From Actinomycetota bacterium (GTDB lineage Bacteria > Actinomycetota > Thermoleophilia > Miltoncostaeales > Miltoncostaeaceae), in the NCBI GenBank assembly GCA_947451735.1, contig CANGAY010000016.1:1-9251 (forward strand): 9,251 bases of DNA, in the 5' to 3' direction. Every line of letters starts with the position of its first letter. The first letter of the stretch is position 1. A program made the translations under genes and the position numbers. The notes under the pieces were generated by a model. That model saw nothing but the letters and a program-made list of their open reading frames with translations, searched no databases and had not been told where the DNA came from. This document shows positions 1 to 6,264 of this stretch, piece after piece.

Positions 1-977
1 ACGCCCTGCTGCCCGCGGTGGAGGAGGGGCTGGTCACCCTCATCGGTGCCACCACCGAGAACCCGTACTACGAGGTGAACGCAGCTCTGGTGTCGCGAAT
101 GCGCGTGCTGGTGCTCGAGTCGCTCACCGACGCGGAGATCGCCGACCTCATCGCGCGCGCGGTGGACGACCCCCGCGGCCTTTCGGGGACAGTCCCCGTC
201 ACAGATGACGCACGCGAGGCGATGGTGGCCCGCAGCGGCGGCGACGCCCGCTTCGCGCTCAACCTGCTGGAGGCCGCGGCGGGGCTTGCCGGCGACGGGC
301 CGGTGACCGCCGCCATCGTGGAGCGCGCCGGCGGGCGGGCCGTGGTGTACGACAAGGGCGGCGACCAGCACTACAACGTCATCTCGGCCTTCATCAAGAG
401 CATGCGCGGCAGCGACCCCGACGCCGCGCTGTACTGGCTGGCGGTGATGCTGCAGGGCGGCGAGGACCCGAAGTTCATCGCCCGCCGCATCATCGTGCTG
501 GCGAGCGAGGACATCGGCAACGCCGACCCCCGGGCCATCGAGGTGGCCGTGGCCGTGGCGCGCGCCGTGGAGTTCGTGGGCATGCCCGAGGCGCGCATCA
601 ACCTGGCGCAGGCGGTGACGTACATGGCGCTGGCGCCCAAGGGCAACTCGTCGTACCAGGGCATCAACGCGGCCATGGCGCTGGTGGAGGCCGAGGGGGC
701 CAAGGCACCGCCACTGGCGCTGCGCGACGCCAGTGGCACCAACCGGCGCAACCTGGGGCACGGCACCGGGTACGTGAACCCGCACGCGGTGGACGGCCGC
801 GTGACCGGCGACTCGTGCATGCCCGAGGGAATGGAGCACGTCACGTTCTTCGAGCCCGGCGAGGTGGGCACCGAGGCCGCATACTGGGCGCGGCTGCGTG
901 AGCTGCGCGAGCGGGCGCGCCGGAGCGCGTCGTCTGACACCATGCCGCCCGCACACGATCAAGGGGAGAATGGGTGA
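1..977 (+). CDS. rarA: Replication-associated recombination protein A (RarA/MgsA), C-terminal part, 5' truncated by window edge
   Basis: RarA is a cytosolic AAA+ ATPase of the clamp-loader superfamily that acts at stalled replication forks. Only its C-terminal ~324 residues are present. The reading frame is open from base 3 and already encodes family sequence (ALLPAVEEGLVTLIGATTEN) before the first GTG at 18, so that GTG is not the start. Walker A and B lie upstream of the window (the family is usually about 430-450 aa). Visible in order: the sensor-1 motif GATTENP (45-65), the sensor-2 region SGGDARFALNLLE (about 234-272), and the RarA-specific tetramerisation domain from YDKGGDQHYN (about 348) through IARRIIVLASEDIGNADP and APKGNSSYQG. 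The stop overlaps the next start as GTGA, implying translational coupling. A 15-bp palindrome (184-198) and a 10-bp inverted repeat (710-737) lie inside the frame. The family call is very secure. Confidence 0.95.
   Translation, partial: ALLPAVEEGLVTLIGATTENPYYEVNAALVSRMRVLVLESLTDAEIADLIARAVDDPRGLSGTVPVTDDAREAMVARSGGDARFALNLLEAAAGLAGDGPVTAAIVERAGGRAVVYDKGGDQHYNVISAFIKSMRGSDPDAALYWLAVMLQGGEDPKFIARRIIVLASEDIGNADPRAIEVAVAVARAVEFVGMPEARINLAQAVTYMALAPKGNSSYQGINAAMALVEAEGAKAPPLALRDASGTNRRNLGHGTGYVNPHAVDGRVTGDSCMPEGMEHVTFFEPGEVGTEAAYWARLRELRERARRSASSDTMPPAHDQGENG
184..198. repeat. Perfect palindrome CGGGGAC-A-GTCCCCG inside rarA
   Basis: Seven-bp arms (184-190 and 192-198) are exact reverse complements around a single A. 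It lies in frame in rarA and encodes the segment LSGTVPV just before sensor 2, where RarA proteins normally have a short variable loop. From general knowledge, GGGGACAGTCCCC-type palindromes occur as dispersed REP-like repeats, often in genomes with IS200-like Y1 (RAYT) transposases. Whether this copy belongs to such a family cannot be told from one window. Confidence 0.6.
710..737. repeat. Ten-bp inverted repeat with 8-nt loop inside rarA
   Basis: The left arm GCCACTGGCG (710-719) and right arm CGCCAGTGGC (728-737) are exact reverse complements, separated by CTGCGCGA. It lies wholly within the rarA coding sequence, at the codons for PLALRDASG, a conserved part of the protein. It could form an mRNA hairpin, but GC-rich coding DNA produces such repeats by chance, and no U-tract follows that would suggest a terminator. 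Confidence 0.4.
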
Positions 978-1639
978 GCATCGAGGTTGAGATCGGGCCG
1001 ATGTCGCAGGCGGAGTTCCGCAGGCTGTTCCGTTACGCAGAGGCCGCGACCTCGGGCGAACGCGCCCAGGGCAAGCAGGACGATCCGCTTCGCGCGGTGG
1101 GCGAGATGATCGCCACCAACCGCGGCACCGCGCTGGGCGAGGAGGGCTTTCGCATGACCCTCCCCGAGGGCAGCGACGAGCAGGTCTACGTGCTGCGCTC
1201 ATCGCTGATGCACGAGGGCATCCCCCACCGCCTGTCGCAGGTGCTCGGCGCTGGCTTCACCGAGGAGGTCACGTGGCACTCGCACGGCGACCACGACCAC
1301 GAGAAGTCGCTGGTGCGCTCGCGCAGCGGCGAGATCGCCCTGCTGGCCGCCACGTGGGTGGAGATCGCGGTGGTGAGCAAGGACGCCGACATCCGCGAGC
1401 GCCTGAACGACTACTTCTTCATGGACGGCCACCACTTCACCGAGATCCCCGTTGACATCGACGACGAGATCCCGGCCGATGAGCGCGAGGCCGAGGGCGT
1501 GCCGGTGATGCTGGGCGACGAGTGGGCCATGGTGGCCCGCTACCACGGCGACCTCGAGATCCGCGATCGCCTGAACGACCTCTTCTCGGGTCGGCGTGAG
1601 CTGGGTGGCGCCGTGGACCCGGACGACGACATCGCCTAG
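974..1639 (+). CDS. Hypothetical His/Asp-rich protein with internal IRxRLND repeat
   Basis: I do not recognise this 221-aa family. The GTG start at 974 overlaps the rarA stop (GTGA) and is preceded by AAGGGGAG (961-968), so the start is well supported. There is no signal peptide or membrane helix, so the protein is probably cytosolic and acidic. Residues 102-109 read HSHGDHDH, a cluster that could bind a metal. Two segments 56 residues apart look duplicated: residues 127-149 (W128, IRERLNDYFF) and 183-205 (W184, IRDRLNDLFS), with 10 of 23 positions identical. The tail is rich in Asp (GGAVDPDDDIA). It is translationally coupled to rarA and lies 4 nt upstream of the ThyX-like gene, so a role near replication or nucleotide metabolism is conceivable but is only context inference. 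The existence of the gene is secure; its function is unknown. Confidence 0.85.
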   Translation: MSIEVEIGPMSQAEFRRLFRYAEAATSGERAQGKQDDPLRAVGEMIATNRGTALGEEGFRMTLPEGSDEQVYVLRSSLMHEGIPHRLSQVLGAGFTEEVTWHSHGDHDHEKSLVRSRSGEIALLAATWVEIAVVSKDADIRERLNDYFFMDGHHFTEIPVDIDDEIPADEREAEGVPVMLGDEWAMVARYHGDLEIRDRLNDLFSGRRELGGAVDPDDDIA

Positions 1640-1643
1640 CCGC

Positions 1644-3254
1644 ATGGCGCCCGGGGACGACCTCACGCCCGACGAGCGGGCACGGATCGCGCCCTACGTC
1701 ACCGACCCGGTGGGGCCGGTGTTCGCGCTCACGCATCTGCCGGAGGCCGTCAAGGGCGCCCTGTTCGCCCGCTACTCGCGGTCGGCCAATTCGGTCCGCC
1801 GCATCCTGCTCGACGAGTTCATCCCCGATGGCGACCAGGGCGGCATCGGGTCGGAGGTGGGCGCCGATCGTGCGCGCGAGTTCTTCCAGCGCGTGCTGGC
1901 CGACTACGGCGACGACTCGGTGGCGCAGCTGGGTGGTGCGCATGTGGCCATCGAGGGCGTGAGCAACGTGCTCACCAAGGTGATCGAGTGGGGACGTCTG
2001 GCCAGTTACCTGGAGCAGAGCACGCGCTATGTGCCCTACGACACCCAGGTGGACGGCCGGTGGAAGTACGTGCGGCCTCCGGGCATCGCCGCCGACCCCG
2101 CGCTGCTGGCGCGCTACGAGGCGGTGCTCGACGACGCCTTCGCCACCTACGCCCGCCTGAACACCGTGGTGTTCGACCACCTCATGGCCACCGAGGCCCC
2201 CGACCCCGACGACGCGGCGGCAATGCGCGCGTTGCGCGCCCGTGCCCTTGATGCCGTGCGCGGGCTGCTGCCCGCGGCCACCACCGCCAACGTGGGCGTG
2301 TACGCCAGCGGCCAGGCGTGGGAGTCGCTGGTGATGCGCCTGCGCGCGCACCCACTGGCCGAGGCCCGCGAGGTGGGCGACCAGGTGCTGGCCGCGCTGC
2401 GTCACGTGATCCCCGACTTCCTCACACGAGTGGACCGCCCCGACCGCGGCGAACGCCACGGCCTGTATCGCCGGGCAACCGAGGAACGTGCGGCCCAACT
2501 GGCGGTGCCTGTCACCGACCGGTGCCTGACACCGGGCGGTGCCAGACACCGGGGGGTGTCTGGCACCGGGTCGTCGGTGCAGCTTCTTCAGTTCGATCCC
2601 GATGGTGAGGCGCGGGTGCTTGCCCATGCGCTGTGGCCGTCGTCGGGGCTTCCGCTCGAGCAGGTGCGTGCCGAGGTGCTCGCCATCGCGCCCGATGAGC
2701 GGTCGCGCATGCTCGTGGAGTGGGCTGCGGGGCGCAGCGATCGGCGTGAGCGGCCCGGACGTGCGCTCGAGGCCACCGAGTACCTGTTCGAGATCACCTG
2801 CGACTACGGCGCCTACCGCGACCTGCAGCGCCACCGGCTGCTCACCCTCGAGGCGCAGCCCCTGGGCGCCACGCTGGGATGGGAGCCCTCCCCCGACGCC
2901 GAGGCCGCAGGGGTCGGCGACGAGTTCGCGCGGGTGCATGAGGCGTCGGCGGCGTTGTGGCGCGAACTGATTGACGCGGTGCCCGATGAGGCGCCCTACG
3001 CGGTGACCATGAGCCACCGCATCAGGTTCGCCATGCGCATGAACGCCCGCGAGGCCATGCACCTGATCGAACTGCGCAGCCAGCCCCAGGGCCACGCCGC
3101 GTACCGCCGGGTCGCGCAGGACATGCTGCTGGCCATCCGCGACCAGGCCGGTCATGCTGCCCTGGCGTCGCTCATGCACTACACCGACATGAGCGGGCAG
3201 GGCGACCGCCTTGCCCAGGAGCGGCGCACCGAGGCACGACGGGGAGAGGCATGA
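1644..3254 (+). CDS. thyX: Double-domain ThyX-like FAD-dependent thymidylate synthase
   Basis: Canonical ThyX (about 220-250 aa) makes dTMP from dUMP using FAD, NADPH and methylene-tetrahydrofolate, as a homotetramer with active sites shared between subunits. This 536-aa protein carries two ThyX-like halves. Half 1 (about 30-260) has WGRLASYLEQSTRY (116-129) at the signature position, keeping S121, E124, S126 and R128 but with W-G in place of the first R-H. Half 2 (about 312-515) has an intact QRHR (395-398) but lacks the following Ser/Ser/Arg (T401, P406, G408), and it keeps NARE (467-470) and ELR (476-478). The linker, residues 287-309, is encoded by a palindromic repeat cluster. I chose ATG 1644 because the alternative GTG at 1596 lies inside the upstream gene; no clear Shine-Dalgarno is visible. 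The stop overlaps the next start (ATGA). Family membership is strong; whether it catalyses dTMP synthesis is open. Confidence 0.88.
   Translation: MAPGDDLTPDERARIAPYVTDPVGPVFALTHLPEAVKGALFARYSRSANSVRRILLDEFIPDGDQGGIGSEVGADRAREFFQRVLADYGDDSVAQLGGAHVAIEGVSNVLTKVIEWGRLASYLEQSTRYVPYDTQVDGRWKYVRPPGIAADPALLARYEAVLDDAFATYARLNTVVFDHLMATEAPDPDDAAAMRALRARALDAVRGLLPAATTANVGVYASGQAWESLVMRLRAHPLAEAREVGDQVLAALRHVIPDFLTRVDRPDRGERHGLYRRATEERAAQLAVPVTDRCLTPGGARHRGVSGTGSSVQLLQFDPDGEARVLAHALWPSSGLPLEQVRAEVLAIAPDERSRMLVEWAAGRSDRRERPGRALEATEYLFEITCDYGAYRDLQRHRLLTLEAQPLGATLGWEPSPDAEAAGVGDEFARVHEASAALWRELIDAVPDEAPYAVTMSHRIRFAMRMNAREAMHLIELRSQPQGHAAYRRVAQDMLLAIRDQAGHAALASLMHYTDMSGQGDRLAQERRTEARRGEA
2504..2568. repeat. 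Four palindromic 13-bp units at exact 17-nt period, ending in a 14-bp inverted repeat
   Basis: The units are GGTGCCTGTCACC (2504-2516), GGTGCCTGACACC (2521-2533), GGTGCCAGACACC (2538-2550) and GGTGTCTGGCACC (2555-2567). Start-to-start spacing is exactly 17 nt, with 4-nt spacers GACC, GGGC and GGGG. Units 3 and 4 are perfect reverse complements; adding 2537 C and 2568 G gives 14-bp arms around a GGGG loop. The cluster lies in frame inside the ThyX-like gene and encodes the inter-domain linker (residues about 287-309). It resembles REP/palindromic elements of the GGTGTCAGACACC type that I associate with RAYT-type transposases, but that kinship is from memory, not demonstrated. Confidence 0.8.
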
Positions 3255-4081
3255 GCGAGGAATCCGACCGACTGCGCCTTGGGGGCATGGCGCTGGCCAA
3301 CGGCCTGCTGGTGCACGGCCCCACATCGTGGGCTGCCGCGGTGGTGGACGACGACGGCGAGGTGATCGTGGGTTCGGGCCCCCGGCCGCGTCTGCACGGC
3401 GGCCTGCTGGAGCGCGTGCCGCTGACCCGCGGGGTCATCCGCATGGTGGAGTCGATGATGGTGGTGCCGGCCGCCCGTGCCGGCGTGCCGGAGGCGCGTC
3501 TGGCGATGGAGGACCGGCCCGTGGGCGTGATGGTGGTGGGCACGATGGTCGTGAGCGCCGTGCTTCGGCGTCGCATCAGGAACGTGGTGGCGCAGGAGGC
3601 CGCGGTGGCCGCCGTCAACCTGCTGCCGATGCTGGTGATGCTCAGGCTGAGCCCCGCATCGCGCTGGCACGCCGTTGAGCACAAGAGCATCGCGGCGTAT
3701 GAGCGCGCGGGCACGCTGGGAATCGCCACCAACGTGGTTGACCCGAAGGAGCACCCGCGCTGTGGCAGCAACCTCGTGCTGCCGCTGATGGTGAGCAGCG
3801 CCGTGGGCAACATCGCCGCCCGGGCGGTGCGCGGCAGGCGCCGCAGGGCGCTGGTGCGCGCCGGTGCGCTGGTCGCCGGCATCGGCGCGGCCGTGGAGGC
3901 CTTCTCGTTCGCCGAGCGCCACCCGCGCAACCCGGTGTCGCGCGTCATCCACGGCGCGGGGCACGCCATCCAGGCGGGCTTCGTCACCCGTGAGCCCGAC
4001 GAGGACGAACTGGCGGTGGGCCGTCAGGCGATGAACGAGATCCTGCGCATCGAGCAGGCCGAGGTGGAGGTACCGGCATGA
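3251..4081 (+). CDS. DUF1385 family (YqhQ-like) predicted membrane protein
   Basis: This 276-aa protein belongs to the DUF1385/YqhQ family, conserved in Firmicutes, Actinomycetota and Thermus-type bacteria and without an established biochemical activity. Family hallmarks are present in order: GGMALANGLLVHGP (11-24), the PLTRGV element (57-62), HAVEHKSIAAYE (140-151), HPRCGSNLVLPL (168-179), and the C-terminal block GAGHAIQAGFVTREPDEDEL (about 235-253). H140, E143, H144, H168 and C171 are candidates for a metal site (inference). Hydrophobic stretches at about 91-105, 117-132, 176-193 and 201-221 suggest membrane association. ATG 3251 overlaps the ThyX stop as ATGA, with the purine-rich GGGGAGAGG (3241-3249) just upstream. 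Its own stop overlaps the ycnI-like start in the same way. The family call is confident; no function is claimed. Confidence 0.9.
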   Translation: MSEESDRLRLGGMALANGLLVHGPTSWAAAVVDDDGEVIVGSGPRPRLHGGLLERVPLTRGVIRMVESMMVVPAARAGVPEARLAMEDRPVGVMVVGTMVVSAVLRRRIRNVVAQEAAVAAVNLLPMLVMLRLSPASRWHAVEHKSIAAYERAGTLGIATNVVDPKEHPRCGSNLVLPLMVSSAVGNIAARAVRGRRRRALVRAGALVAGIGAAVEAFSFAERHPRNPVSRVIHGAGHAIQAGFVTREPDEDELAVGRQAMNEILRIEQAEVEVPA

Positions 4082-4722
4082 CCCGTGCACGGCTGATGCT
4101 CGCGACCGGGCTCATCGCCCTGGCCGCCGCGCCGGTGGCGATGGCACACGTGGAGGTGCTGCCGTCGAGCGCGGTGAAGGGCCAGTCGACCGAGTTCACC
4201 GTGCGCGTGCCCGCCGAGGGCGGACTGACCACCACGCAGGTGCGGGTGACCTTCCCCACCGAGGTGTCGGTGTACGCCGTGGCTGACGCCCCGGGCTGGA
4301 CCTCCCGAATCCTCAAGCGCCCCGATGGCCGGTTCGGCGGCGTCATCTGGAGCGGCGGATCCATCACGCCCGGGCACTACGTTGACTTCACGCTGCTCGG
4401 CACCCCGTTCAGCACCGGCACGGCCGTGTGGCCCGCGTGGCAGACCACCTCGGGCGGCGTCAAGCGCTGGACCGGCCCACCCGAGGCACCCGGCACCGAG
4501 AGCACCGAGACCGGCATCAACGCCCCCGGCCCCGCGTCGGCGGTGACCATCACCGAGACAGCAGCCGAGGTGGCCCCCGCGGGCGACTCCGGCAGTGGTG
4601 GTGGCCTGTGGCTCGGCGTCATCGCCATCGCGGCCAGTCTGGTGGCGCTCGCCGGAGTGGGCCTCGTGTGGTCGTCGCGCCCGCGCGACCTGCCGCCCGA
4701 CGGACCCGAGGATCGCGCCTGA
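4078..4722 (+). CDS. ycnI: YcnI-like DUF1775 copper-binding protein, exported and C-terminally anchored
   Basis: The 214-aa protein has a Sec-type signal peptide (residues 1-23, basic start, hydrophobic core, ending AMA) and would expose His24 as the mature N-terminus (HVEVLPS). DUF1775 proteins such as Bacillus YcnI bind Cu(II) through this N-terminal His with help from a conserved Trp; a Trp is present in the matching C-terminal position (VKRWTG, W131). Other family marks are FTVRVPAEGG (40-49), APGW (71-74), IWSGGSITPGHYVDF (90-104) and WQTTSGGV (121-128). A Pro/Ser/Gly/Thr-rich spacer leads to a transmembrane helix (about 176-198) and a short charged tail, so it probably sits on the outer face of the membrane. 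GGAGGT (4066-4071) lies 6 nt before ATG 4078, which overlaps the upstream stop. The usual partners, CopC/CopD (YcnJ) proteins, are absent here. Confidence 0.92.
   Translation: MTRARLMLATGLIALAAAPVAMAHVEVLPSSAVKGQSTEFTVRVPAEGGLTTTQVRVTFPTEVSVYAVADAPGWTSRILKRPDGRFGGVIWSGGSITPGHYVDFTLLGTPFSTGTAVWPAWQTTSGGVKRWTGPPEAPGTESTETGINAPGPASAVTITETAAEVAPAGDSGSGGGLWLGVIAIAASLVALAGVGLVWSSRPRDLPPDGPEDRA
4708..4712 (+). promoter_or_regulatory. Shine-Dalgarno-like GAGGA supporting a CTG start at 4719
   Basis: GAGGA lies 6 nt upstream of CTG 4719, the spacing expected for a ribosome binding site. It lies inside the end of the ycnI-like gene, like the Shine-Dalgarno sites of other overlapping genes in this operon. 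It favours CTG 4719 over the GTG at 4668 as the start of the nicotinate phosphoribosyltransferase. Confidence 0.5.
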
Positions 4723-5819
4723 GCGCCGACCGCACGCGGCTGCCGCCGTCCACCTTCCAGCTGCCCGTCGAGCGCATGCGCGACGGCTACTACAGCGACG
4801 CCTACTTCACGTTCACCCGTGAGGTGCTCGAGAGCGATGACCACCACCCCCGGGTGCTGATGCAGGTGTTCCAGCGCGAGCACGCCGTGCTGGGTGGCGT
4901 TGACGAGGCCATCGCCATCCTCGCCAACTGCGCCGGCCGACGCACGCCCGACGGCTGGCAGCCCGCGCACGATGCCATCGAGGTGAAGGCGCTCTACGAC
5001 GGCGACGAGGTGGCCCCCTGGGAGACGGTGCTGAGCATCGAGGGCGACTACGCGCTGTTCGCCCATCTGGAGACCCTGGTGCTGGGTGTGCTGGGCCGCC
5101 GCACCCTCATCAGCCGCAACGTGCGCGCGGTGGTTGATGCCGCCGCCGGCAAGCCCATCCTCTACTTCCCCGCCCGCTTCGACCACTGGCAGGTGCAGAC
5201 CGGTGACGGCTGGGCGGCCCACGTGGCCGGCGCCATCGGCGTGAGCACCGATGCCCAGGCGTCGTGGTGGGGCGGTCGCGGCATGGGCACCGTTCCCCAC
5301 GGCCTCATCGCGGCATACGGCGGCGACACCGTGAAGGCGGCCACGCACTTCGCCGACCGCTTCGCCGACGACCTCAACGTGATCGTGCTGGTGGACTACG
5401 AGAACGACTCCGTGCGCACGGCACTCGAGGTGGCCGACGCCCTGGGCGACCGCCTGTGGGGCGTGCGGCTCGACACCTCGGCCACGATGGTCGACCGCAG
5501 CCTGTGGCAGGAGATGGGCCGCTTCAACCCCACCGGCGTGGTGCCCGAACTGGTGCACAAGGTGCGCGACGCGCTCGACAGCGCCGGCCACGGGGCGGTG
5601 CGCATCGTGGCCTCCGGCGGGTTCGACGCCCAGCGCATCGCCGCGTTCGAGGCCCAGCATGTGCCCGTTGATGCCTATGGCGTGGGGTCGAGCCTGCTGC
5701 TCGGCTCGAACGACTTCACCGCCGACATCGTGCGGGTGGACGGCCGCCCGTGCGCCAAGGTCGGTCGCAGCGAGCAGCCCAGCGACCGGCTGGCGACGGT
5801 CGAACTGGTGCCGGGGTAG
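4719..5819 (+). CDS. pncB: Nicotinate phosphoribosyltransferase, compact type (proposed CTG start)
   Basis: The enzyme joins nicotinate to PRPP, with ATP, to give nicotinate mononucleotide in cytosolic NAD salvage. Family marks, numbered from CTG 4719, are LPVERMRDGYYSDAYF (N-terminal substrate region), RGMGTVPHG (G190 to H194), LVDYEND (near 225), GVRLDTS (R250-S254), VASGGFD (S299-D303) and YGVGSSLL (about 320-327), typical of the type II phosphoribosyltransferase barrel. At about 366 aa it matches the shorter archaeal/actinobacterial form. The conserved FQLPVERMRDGYYSD lies upstream of the first ATG (4776), and no ATG, GTG or TTG occurs in frame between 4671 and 4776. The start is therefore either CTG 4719, overlapping the ycnI stop as CTGA, or GTG 4668 with an Arg-rich, non-family extension. 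I prefer CTG. Function is confident; the start is less so. There are no obvious NAD genes beside it. Confidence 0.88.
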   Translation: MSADRTRLPPSTFQLPVERMRDGYYSDAYFTFTREVLESDDHHPRVLMQVFQREHAVLGGVDEAIAILANCAGRRTPDGWQPAHDAIEVKALYDGDEVAPWETVLSIEGDYALFAHLETLVLGVLGRRTLISRNVRAVVDAAAGKPILYFPARFDHWQVQTGDGWAAHVAGAIGVSTDAQASWWGGRGMGTVPHGLIAAYGGDTVKAATHFADRFADDLNVIVLVDYENDSVRTALEVADALGDRLWGVRLDTSATMVDRSLWQEMGRFNPTGVVPELVHKVRDALDSAGHGAVRIVASGGFDAQRIAAFEAQHVPVDAYGVGSSLLLGSNDFTADIVRVDGRPCAKVGRSEQPSDRLATVELVPG

Positions 5820-5827
5820 CGGTCCGT

Positions 5828-5833
5828 TACCAT
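5828..5833 (+). promoter_or_regulatory. Possible -10 element (TACCAT) for a leaderless epimerase transcript
   Basis: The 21-nt gap before GTG 5841 has no Shine-Dalgarno sequence. TACCAT fits the TANNNT -10 consensus and ends 7 nt before the GTG, the spacing expected if transcription begins at the start codon itself, as is common in Actinomycetota. No clear -35 box is seen. This would mark the boundary between the two gene blocks. Confidence 0.35.
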
Positions 5834-5840
5834 CGGCACC

Positions 5841-6245
5841 GTGCAGTTGGGCCTCATCCACCACGTCGGCTACGTCGTCGCCGACCTCGACGCCGAGATT
5901 CCCGTGTACCGGGACCGGCTCGGCATGGATGTGGGCGTGCGCGAGGTGATGCCCGATCAGGGCGTCGAGGCAGTGATGCTTGGCAATGGCCCCTCGTACA
6001 TCGAGCTCATCGCACCGGTGGCAGACGACACCGGAGTTGCCAGGTTCCTCGCAAAGCGGGGCCCGGGCATGCATCATGTGGCATTCGCCGTTCCCCATCT
6101 GGAGTCCACCCTGCGTGAGCTGGCAGATTCGGGCGTCGAACTGATTGATTCCGCGCCACGGCGCGGGCTGGGAGGGCACATGGTTGCCTTTCTGCATCCC
6201 CGTTCAACGGGGGGCGTGCTCACCGAGCTCGTCGAAGCACACTGA
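5841..6245 (+). CDS. mce: Methylmalonyl-CoA epimerase
   Basis: The 134-aa vicinal-oxygen-chelate (glyoxalase-fold) enzyme interconverts (S)- and (R)-methylmalonyl-CoA, linking propionyl-CoA carboxylase with the B12-dependent methylmalonyl-CoA mutase. It contains two beta-alpha-beta-beta-beta modules with the family motifs IHHVGYVVADLD (6-17), DQGVEAVML (39-47), YIELIAP (53-59), FLAKRGPGMHHVAF (69-82), LIDSAPRRGLGGH (101-113) and FLHPRSTGGVLTELVE (117-132). Probable metal ligands by family comparison are H8, Q40, one His of the 78-79 pair, and E129. The length and the specific RGPGMHHVAF and HPRSTGGVL blocks distinguish it from general glyoxalases. GTG 5841 is the start because conserved sequence begins within six residues. 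No mutase or carboxylase gene lies in the window, but the next gene is another probable B12 enzyme. Confidence 0.95.
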   Translation: MQLGLIHHVGYVVADLDAEIPVYRDRLGMDVGVREVMPDQGVEAVMLGNGPSYIELIAPVADDTGVARFLAKRGPGMHHVAFAVPHLESTLRELADSGVELIDSAPRRGLGGHMVAFLHPRSTGGVLTELVEAH

Positions 6246-6264
6246 CTGCTGTGAACACCACGTC

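Noticed and set aside
18..977. GTG at 18 as the start of the first gene
   Set aside because: The RarA family sequence already runs from base 3, so the gene is truncated by the window edge rather than starting here.
1596..1643. GTG 1596 as the start of the ThyX-like gene
   Set aside because: It would overlap the upstream gene by 44 nt and add a 16-residue extension read from another frame of that gene; ATG 1644 lies just past the stop.
2504..2568. CRISPR-like array
   Set aside because: There are only four 13-bp units with 4-nt gaps, no spacer-length intervals and no cas genes; it lies within a coding sequence.
2537..2568. Rho-independent terminator
   Set aside because: The hairpin would be strong, but it lies mid-gene with no T-tract after it, and the frame reads through to an intact second ThyX domain.
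1437..3326. Long open frame of 629 codons on the - strand opposite the ThyX-like gene
   Set aside because: It is antisense to strongly recognised protein families, its translation is rich in Arg/His/Gly/Ala without any domain, and such frames are expected opposite high-GC genes. The same applies to the - strand frames at 4377-6197, 6074-7828 and 8075-9052.
3211..3678. Alternative + strand frame inside the DUF1385 gene
   Set aside because: Low-complexity Gly/Arg translation overlapping a clearly recognised family in another frame.
4428..4718. Extended N-terminus for the nicotinate phosphoribosyltransferase from 4428
   Set aside because: This stretch is an Arg-rich read-through of the ycnI-like gene in another frame and contains no family sequence.
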